DNA of 64,000 nt from the NCBI GenBank assembly GCA_038025085.1, contig CM076144.1:15097501-15161500 (forward strand). Direction: 5' to 3'. Below, piece after piece: positions 58,069-64,000 of the stretch. The position numbers and the translations under genes were made by a program. Numbering within the stretch: the first letter of the stretch is position 1; every line of letters begins with the position of its first letter. Source of the stretch: Tetragonia tetragonoides (lineage: Eukaryota; Streptophyta; Magnoliopsida; Caryophyllales; Aizoaceae). The notes beneath the pieces are model-generated. The model saw only the letters and a program-made list of their open reading frames with translations, was not told the origin of the DNA and did no database searches.

Positions 58069-59515
58069 CCTCACACACCTACACTTGCTCTTAATCTAAT
58101 CAAACTAACTAGGCATGGATTGTACAAAAAGAGATGAAATATTTTGTGCCTTGCACGGACATGCACACTAATTTAACCATAACATTAGAATGATCCAATT
58201 ACTATTTTATTCTTAACTTGGAGAAATTGAGCTGTTAATTCTGCTAGCTCTTGACATGCATCAAAAGGGATATTTAATTAGTAATTTATAGTGAGATTCT
58301 ATCATATAATTGTTACACATACATATCTTAAAAGTATTGCATTTTGGGACACTGACGAACAAATTGCAACAAAGGAATCAGTAGAGAACTGAAAAGAGCG
58401 TAGCAAACTAACGGCAATTGGTCTAAGTGCATGTAAATGCAGGAGTACAGTTGCTCTGGCTGTGGTTCCTGTTGCCATTACACACTGGCAGAAGGTGACC
58501 CAATTACACTTTATGTTGGTAAAACATCACTTAAATCCAAATAAAGCATTTTTTTGGCTAATAATTCTGATCACACACTACAACAATGTTTATGATGCTC
58601 TAATCCACTGCTGGCAACAATAAGAATAAGAAGAACAATGACATCATCAAAGCAGGAAACTAGAACCAAGCTAAACAGGAAGTGCAAACACAGGAGTACA
58701 GCTGCTCTAATCCACTGCATTTTGTGGCGCTGGATGAAAAATCTTTTACAAGTGCCACAAAGTGATTCGTCCAATTTGTAGAGATAATTAACAAGACAAT
58801 GCAGCTAAACAGGATTCATCCAGAGCCACAAATTTAGGCATCTATGTGTCTAACAATACACAAAGCAATACAAAATTAGAGCTCATAACCCCAAGCAATT
58901 ATGAATTGATCGAACCCACTAACAAGAAAGCTCCAAACACCAGACAAAAACTCCTATCACTTTAGCAAAACAACCTGCCACCTCAACAATGAGTTCTTTA
59001 CTCTTATCTCTCCAAGGATGCCACAAGGCTCACTCCATGAATTCCCACTTGAAGAAAACAAACGCAGGTATGATATCTTCCCACTTGTGTCTTATTTTTC
59101 CTTATTAATGTGTTTATCTTGATATCAAACTGTAATTACTGGTATGTTGAGCCCCATAATTTGAGATTCAGCTCACATAAATCCCAGAACATCTATCTGT
59201 AAGCCATCAAAGCTATGCCCACCAACTGCTCGTAAAAATGTCAACAAGAGAAAAGCACCATTTTTACTGATCAGAAAAGCCAAATTCTACTAATTATTTT
59301 TAATTAATTAGGGTTTAGGGTCACGAATTTACATGAAAATATATTTAATTAAACCTCAAACCCTAAGATTCTCCCCCAATTTTTTAATCCCCAATTTTTT
59401 AATGGACCCAATTTGTTAATCCCCAAATCTTTAGCCCTAAACCCTAATAAAAATGAAAACCCCAAATATTTAACCCTAATCCCCTAATTGAAGATAAACG
59501 AAAGAGAATTTGCAG

Positions 59516-59815
59516 TACCTGACGAAAATTTAATCAATTGATCGAACTCTTCGGGTATAGTTCGATATGGAGCCGCTGCTGATGACGCTGGGAACGAGAT
59601 TGGATGACGCTGGGAACGAGAAACAACACGGCGATGGGAAAGAGAAGAACTTGAATGAGCAGCAATGGTGTCTGTCGTCTTTGTGGGATTTGCTGGGCGT
59701 GAGAAGGTGAGGGAGCGTATTAGCGAGTGTTCTTTTTTTCTTCAATGAAAATTAGCGAGTGTTCTTTTTTTTTTTTTTTTTTAATGAAAACTAGCGAGTG
59801 TTACTGATCATTGCT
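59516..59815 (-). other. Probable non-coding first exon of the CACTA transcript
   Basis: Pyrimidine-rich on the - strand and ending at the donor-like TCAG/GTACTG. Contains a 22-bp duplication (GATGACGCTGGGAACGAGA, 59,582-59,625) and three copies of a 36-45 bp unit TGAAAAYTAGCGAGTGTT (59,715-59,803). A 71-codon frame here lacks support. Confidence 0.45.
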
Positions 59816-59859
59816 GGGCATGATGCACTTCTAACACAGCGTTTGTTTGGGGATGCTGT

Positions 59860-60064
59860 TGAAACTTGCTCTACTACGGCGGTCGAAACGTAGCCGCTTA
59901 TAGGGGTGTATGACGGCGGCTCTAAACCGACCGATGTGGTAGAAGCTTTAATTTTATTTTTTTTAATTTTCCATTAAATTTCCATTAATTTGACACAAAA
60001 GACAGCGGCCAACACGGAGCCGCTGTCATAGAGATGCTGTAGTAGATGTTTTTTTGTTGTAGTG
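59860..60064. repeat. Right CACTA terminus and subterminal repeats
   Basis: TACTACGGCGGTCG, TGACGGCGGC and GACAGCGGCC...GGAGCCGCTGTC motifs lead to the terminal inverted repeat ending GTTGTAGTG at 60,064. Confidence 0.85.
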
Positions 60065-60067
60065 TTT

Positions 60068-60463
60068 CTCAACATAGTCACGCAGAAAATGATGTCTAAT
60101 TTCTATATGCTTTGTTATAGAGTGACTAACAGGATTCTTAGAAATATTGATAGCACTAGTATTATCACACATAATTGGCACACAATCACATTCAACATGA
60201 AAATCACTTAATTGCTGTTTCAACCACAAAATTTGAGCACAACATGCTGCGGCTGCGACATATTCTGCTTCAGCAGTAGATAATGCAACTGTATTCTGTT
60301 TCTTAGAAGCCCATGAAATTAAACATGAACCCCAAAATTGTGTCATACCAGAAGTACTTTTTCTATCAACTAAGTAACCCGCATAGTCAGAATCAGAATA
60401 TCCAATTAAATCAAAACTAGAACATTTTGGATAAAACAAACATAAATCATGCGTTCCTTTCAA
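60068..60463 (-). pseudogene. Sirevirus-like pol, first part of RNase H
   Basis: Contains YSDSDYAGYLVDRKSTSGM (RNase H Asp), ALSTAEAEYVAAAACCAQ (Glu) and CDNTSAINISKNPV (Asp), then HHFLRDYVEK, where the CACTA target duplication cuts the frame. The sense resumes at 48,850. A stop in frame at about 60,476 separates it from the main pol block. Confidence 0.92.
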
Positions 60464-60478
60464 GTATCTAAGTATACG

Positions 60479-62860
60479 TTATGCACATTTTAAGTGTGAT
60501 TCCCTTGGGCAAGATTGAAATCTAGCACAGAGGCATACACTAAACATTATATCCGGACGACTTGCAGTTAAATATAATAGAGATCCAATAATACCTCGAT
60601 ATTCCTTTTCGTCAACCTTTGTTCCTTTGTCATCAAGATCCATTTTTTGTGAGGTTGGGAACGGTGTATCATAGGCTTTGGAATCTTCCATCTTGTATTT
60701 CTTGAGCAATTCTTTCAAATACTTTTGTTGATGTATTTTGATGTCGTCTTTTTCTTGTTTGATTTGCAAACCAAGGAAAAATCTTAGTTCACCCATCATA
60801 CTCATCTCAAATTCACCTTGCATAAAATCACAAAAGTTAGAGCACATTTTCTCATTAGTTGCACCAAATAAAATATCATCAACATAAACTTGCACAACTA
60901 AAAGATCATTCCCTTCAAATTTCAAGAACAACGTTTTATCGATCACACCATGTTTAAATCCTTTTTCTAAAAGAAAATTTGAAAGTCTTTCATACCATGC
61001 TCTCGGAGCTTGTTTTAAACCATAAAGAGCTTTATCAAGTTTAAAAACGTGATCGGGAAATTCCTTGTTCTCAAAACCTGGGGGTTGTTCCACAAAGACT
61101 TCTTCTTTCAAGTACCCATTTAAAAAAACAGTTTTAACATCCATTTGGTACAAGTTGAAGTTTTTGTAGGCAACAAAGGTAATTAAAGTTCTAATAGCTT
61201 CAAGGCGGGTTACTGGTGCAAAGGTCTCATCATGATCAATACCTTCTTGTTGGTTGTAACCTTTGACAACTAGTCTAGCCTTGTTCCTTACAATGTTGCC
61301 TTCATCATCTAATTTGTTCATAAAGACCCATTTTGTTCCAATCACTGTATAATCGTTAGGTCTAGGTTCTAAATGCCACATTTTATTTCTTTCAAATTGA
61401 TTTAACCCATCTTGCATTGCAACAATCCAATCGGGATCTTCCAATGTAGACAAGTAGTCACTAGGTTCCATTAAATAAATAAATGAATTAAAAGCACAAA
61501 AATTACGAATAGAACAACGTGTCAATACTCCCTTAGAATATTCAGTGATTATATTATCTGTGGGATGTGAACTTCTATGCTTCCAATTTCTTGGAGTTGA
61601 TATTGTTCCTTGTTCAACTTGGAGTTGTTCCTCAGTTGGTGTTGAAGCACGTTCCTCAATTTCTTGTTGAGGTTCCAAAACATTTTCAGGAACATTACCT
61701 TCCTCAATCTCTACATTGGCTTGAGGTCTTACCAAACCAATTTCAAAGTCATCATCCTTCAAAGTCTGCACATTCTTTTCAAAGGCGTCAACTTCATCAA
61801 ATATAACATGAATACTTTCTTCCATGCACATTGTTCTCTTATTGTACACCTTATATGCTTTGCTATGGGATGAATATCCTAGAAACACAGTTTCATCGCT
61901 TCTAGGGTCAAACTTACCATTATTATGCACATAACATTTAACACCAAAGGTCCTAAAATATGCAATGTTCGGTTTTCGACCTTTGAACAACTCGTATGGA
62001 GTTTTCTTTAATATAGGTCTAACCATGGCACGATTCATAATATAACACGCAGTACTAACAGCTTCAGCCCAAAAGTTCCTAGCAAGACCACTAGAAATAA
62101 TCATTGTTCTAACCATGTCTTCTAAGGTTCTATTTTTTCTCTCTACAACACCATTTTGTTGAGGTGTTCTGGGGGCTGAGAAATTATGATCTACTCCATG
62201 CTCATTACAAAAATTAATAAATTTAGAATTTTCAAACTCAGTACCATGATCAGATCTAATAGATAATAATTGATGATTAGACTGTTTCTGAACTCTTTTA
62301 ATAAATATAAGAAACTCATCAAAACAATCTTCTTTCGAAGCAAGAAATAATGTCCATGTAAATCTCGAAAAATCATCAACAATAACAAAAACATACTTAC
62401 TTCCACCTCTACTAGTAATACGCATTGGACCACATAAATCAACATGAATAAATTCTAGAGGTTTAGAAGTACTTACCATATTCTTCGACTTAAACGAAGA
62501 TCGAACGTGTTTACCTTTTGCGCATGAATCACAGACTCGTTCCAATTCAAACTTACAGTTAAGTAGTCCAGTGACTAATTCTTGGGAACAAAGCTTATTC
62601 AAAAAATTTAAATTAACATGTCCAAGTCTCTTATGCCACAATAAAGAATCGTTCTCATTGACACTCATACAAGTCAAACTATTTTCCGGAATTGCATGTA
62701 AATCAGCCTTGTAAACATTATTGAAACGTTTCCCATGCAATATAGTTTCACCTGTACTTTCCTTCACAGCTTTACAAGAACGAGAATTAAATTCAACTTT
62801 GTTCCCCCTATCACATAATTGGGAGATACTAAGTAAATTATATTTTAAACCATTGACCAA
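60479..62860 (-). pseudogene. Sirevirus-like integrase and reverse transcriptase
   Basis: 793 open codons. In order: the protease end ([12 protein letters not shown]), the zinc-binding [10 protein letters not shown]...CDSCAKGKH (about residues 73-115), the integrase core with [15 protein letters not shown] and a Glu in GVVERKNRT (about 140-255), then RT from about 505 with [35 protein letters not shown] and the catalytic VYVDDILFG. It ends at a TAA in the place of a residue of the ILRYLKGT region, so this stop and one before the block (about 62,868) are nonsense changes within a single polyprotein frame. The enzymatic motifs inside are intact. Confidence 0.93.
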
Positions 62861-62869
62861 AAATACATT

Positions 62870-63061
62870 TTAAATAGCATGGGCTTGTGACTTACCAACT
62901 TTACCTACACTGACAATTTGGTCTTTCTTATCGTCTCCAAAAGTCACAGAACCTCCTTCAAAGGCTTGTAGTGAGAGGAAATTATTGATGTCTCCAGTCA
63001 TATGTCTCGAGCAACCACTATCCATAAACCATAGGTTGCTACCTCCCACTTTAGCCTGCAA
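62870..63061 (-). pseudogene. Sirevirus-like protease
   Basis: LWFMDSGCSRHMTGD carries the DSG active site, followed by VTFGDDKK and IVSVGKVGKS. In-frame stops on both sides (about 63,062 and 62,868) cut it off from gag and integrase. Confidence 0.9.
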
Positions 63062-63067
63062 TATTAA

Positions 63068-64000
63068 TCAATTTCTAATTTTAGGAACCCAAACTAGTTT
63101 GGGTCCTTTTAGGTTAGTGACATTATGCAATGAATCTTTTCTAACCCATACATGTCTCACAATGGCATTGTTTCTTTCAAAGGAACGTTTGCGTAAGGAA
63201 CAATCATAAATATAATGTCCAGTTAATCCACAATGCATGCAAATTCTATGTTCAGGTAGATCAACATATTTGGACTTCTTATACCAAATATTTTTCTTTT
63301 TATTCACGAATCCTATGCCATTTTTGTTCGAGTTGCTAGTTTGCTTAATTAACATATTAAAAGATTGTTGTCCCTTAAACCAATTATCATTATCCTTAGC
63401 AATATTCCTAACCTCCTTTTCATACTTATTCAATTTGTTCCTAAGGGTAGAATTTTCCTTTCTTAGAGAATTGAGTTCCTTTCTAGTAGTCTGTAAGTCA
63501 GCGAAATAGTCCTTAACAAAAGTTGAAGGTTGGGATTCTTTAACAAAAGTAGTCTTGAATTTTTGTTTCTGTAATTCAAGGGAACATTTCTTGGCTTGTT
63601 CCTCAAATTCTTTAGCCTTGTTGCTTAGGTTTTCTTTTTGTTCCTTTAAGGCCATATTCTCAAATTTAAGATCTAAGTTATCCTTTTCAAGAGTAGTCTT
63701 AACAAGTTCAAGTTCCTAACTTCATGATTTGATTTAACATAGTATTCTTGACCATCAATCATAAACATATCAAGAATTTTACATAGCTTATTCTTTGAAA
63801 AATCATTCAACTTATCTCTAACTTTAGAGAACGTTACCTCGAGGCTTTCATCTTCATCACTGTCAGATTCAGAATCCGTTTGTGCCATCATTGCAAAAGT
63901 TGCTTCTATAGCGTCACGTTCCTCATCGTCATCTTTATCTTCATCTTCTTCGTTTTCCCATATTGCAACCATAGTCTTTTTGAGTTCCTTTCTTAAAGAT
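63068..64000 (-). pseudogene. Sirevirus-like gag, C-terminal part
   Basis: Two blocks in different frames meet at about 63,700 (a single-base shift). The upstream block is acidic (EDEDKDDDEE, SESDSDEDES). The downstream block is a predicted coiled coil (residues about 1-85, rich in K/E/L/Q), then the zinc knuckle CMHCGLTGHYIYDC and a basic tail with KLVWVPK. The capsid domain lies beyond the right edge. The shift and the stop near 63,066 make it non-functional. Confidence 0.85.

Larger units (their letters stand above)
56819..59515 (-). other. Leader/intron region of the CACTA transcript
   Basis: No coding sequence was seen. A donor-like TCAG/GTACTG at about 59,520 on the - strand and an acceptor-like ACATAG at about 56,835 suggest one long leader intron between a non-coding first exon and the transposase ATG. 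It holds a G-rich purine stretch (57,121-57,175) and two tiny retroposons, listed next. Confidence 0.5.
48854..60064 (-). mobile_element. Complete CACTA (En/Spm) transposon
   Basis: 11,211 bp bounded by CACTACACCAAAAAATACC (left) and the inverted CACTACAACAAAAAAACAT (right), flanked by a 3-bp duplication TTT (48,851-48,853 and 60,065-60,067). Both ends hold arrays of ACGGCGGT / GACAGCGG motifs. Inside are two genes on the - strand: a TNP2-type transposase and a spliced second gene with a Ulp1-like end. Structure and borders are intact, but both genes carry a stop codon. It is inserted in the RNase H coding region of the copia element. Confidence 0.95.
45185..64000 (-). mobile_element. Sirevirus-like Ty1/copia element, interrupted, runs off the edge
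   Basis: On the - strand: gag (from beyond 64,000), protease, integrase, RT, RNase H, then a 2.1-kb 3' region with several polypurine tracts and one long LTR (45,185-46,609). RNase H is split by the CACTA transposon at 48,854-60,064. A long gag with a coiled coil and a CCHC knuckle, a long 3' region and repeated AAAAGGGGG-type tracts near the LTR are known features of plant Sireviruses, so I place it there by inference. The 5' LTR is outside the window. It lies just downstream of the last recognisable MATH exon. Stops and a frameshift show it is inactive. Confidence 0.85.

Noticed and set aside
59395..59490. Telomere-like CCCTAAA stretches
   Set aside because: Only scattered CCCTAA words in AT-rich DNA, not a tandem array.

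Overview
This is a plant nuclear window, almost certainly from a eudicot. It is AT-rich, it has introns with GT/AG borders, and it is packed with plant-type transposable elements (Ty1/copia, Ty3/gypsy, CACTA, Mutator-like, LINE, SINE, MITE). Nothing bacterial, organellar or viral of other kinds was seen. A Caryophyllales host is only a guess from the general flavour of the repeats. Only one ordinary host gene is recognisable, a two-MATH-domain gene at 40.19-44.81 kb on the + strand, and its second exon carries two stop codons.

Layout. 1-8.1 kb: degenerate intergenic DNA holding small dated insertions, namely a 913-bp poly(A)-tailed retroposon with imperfect 15-bp target duplications, a Stowaway-like MITE, a tRNA-derived SINE, a truncated copia LTR with its primer site, and a 5'-truncated LINE tail with an RNase H domain. 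A GC-rich minisatellite occurs at 0.2 kb and again, inverted, at 7.4 kb. 8.09-13.01 kb: a complete but decayed Ty1/copia element on the - strand with 172-bp LTRs and a 5-bp target duplication. 14.1-15.1 kb: a terminal-inverted-repeat element filled with G-rich minisatellite, next to a possible CACTA end. 15.7-17.2 kb: a decayed LINE reverse transcriptase. 17.6-25.1 kb: a non-autonomous Tat/Ogre-like gypsy element (LTR, tRNA primer site, gag only) whose gag is split by a solo LTR.

25.3-35.5 kb: a Ty3/gypsy element (gag, protease, RT, RNase H, integrase, all with stops or shifts) that is structurally mosaic. Its left LTR has a polypurine tract on one side and a primer site on the other, and its right LTR is from another family and is split by a 962-bp Mutator-like element with 9-bp target duplications. 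An extra reading frame of about 310 codons of unknown function sits between the left LTR and gag. 35.5-40.1 kb: intergenic DNA with a CACTA-like 33-bp array and a remarkable palindromic array of GTTAAC units.

40.2-44.8 kb: the MATH gene, with a LINE fragment, a Tourist-like MITE and a SINE in its introns. From 45.185 kb to the right edge, a long Sirevirus-like copia element on the - strand lies downstream of the last exon I can see. That copia element is itself interrupted in its RNase H coding region by a complete 11.2-kb CACTA transposon (48,854-60,064, TTT target duplication). The CACTA carries a TNP2-type transposase and a spliced second gene that ends in a Ulp1-like cysteine peptidase domain. 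The nesting order is therefore host gene, then copia, then CACTA, then tiny poly(A) retroposons inside the CACTA.
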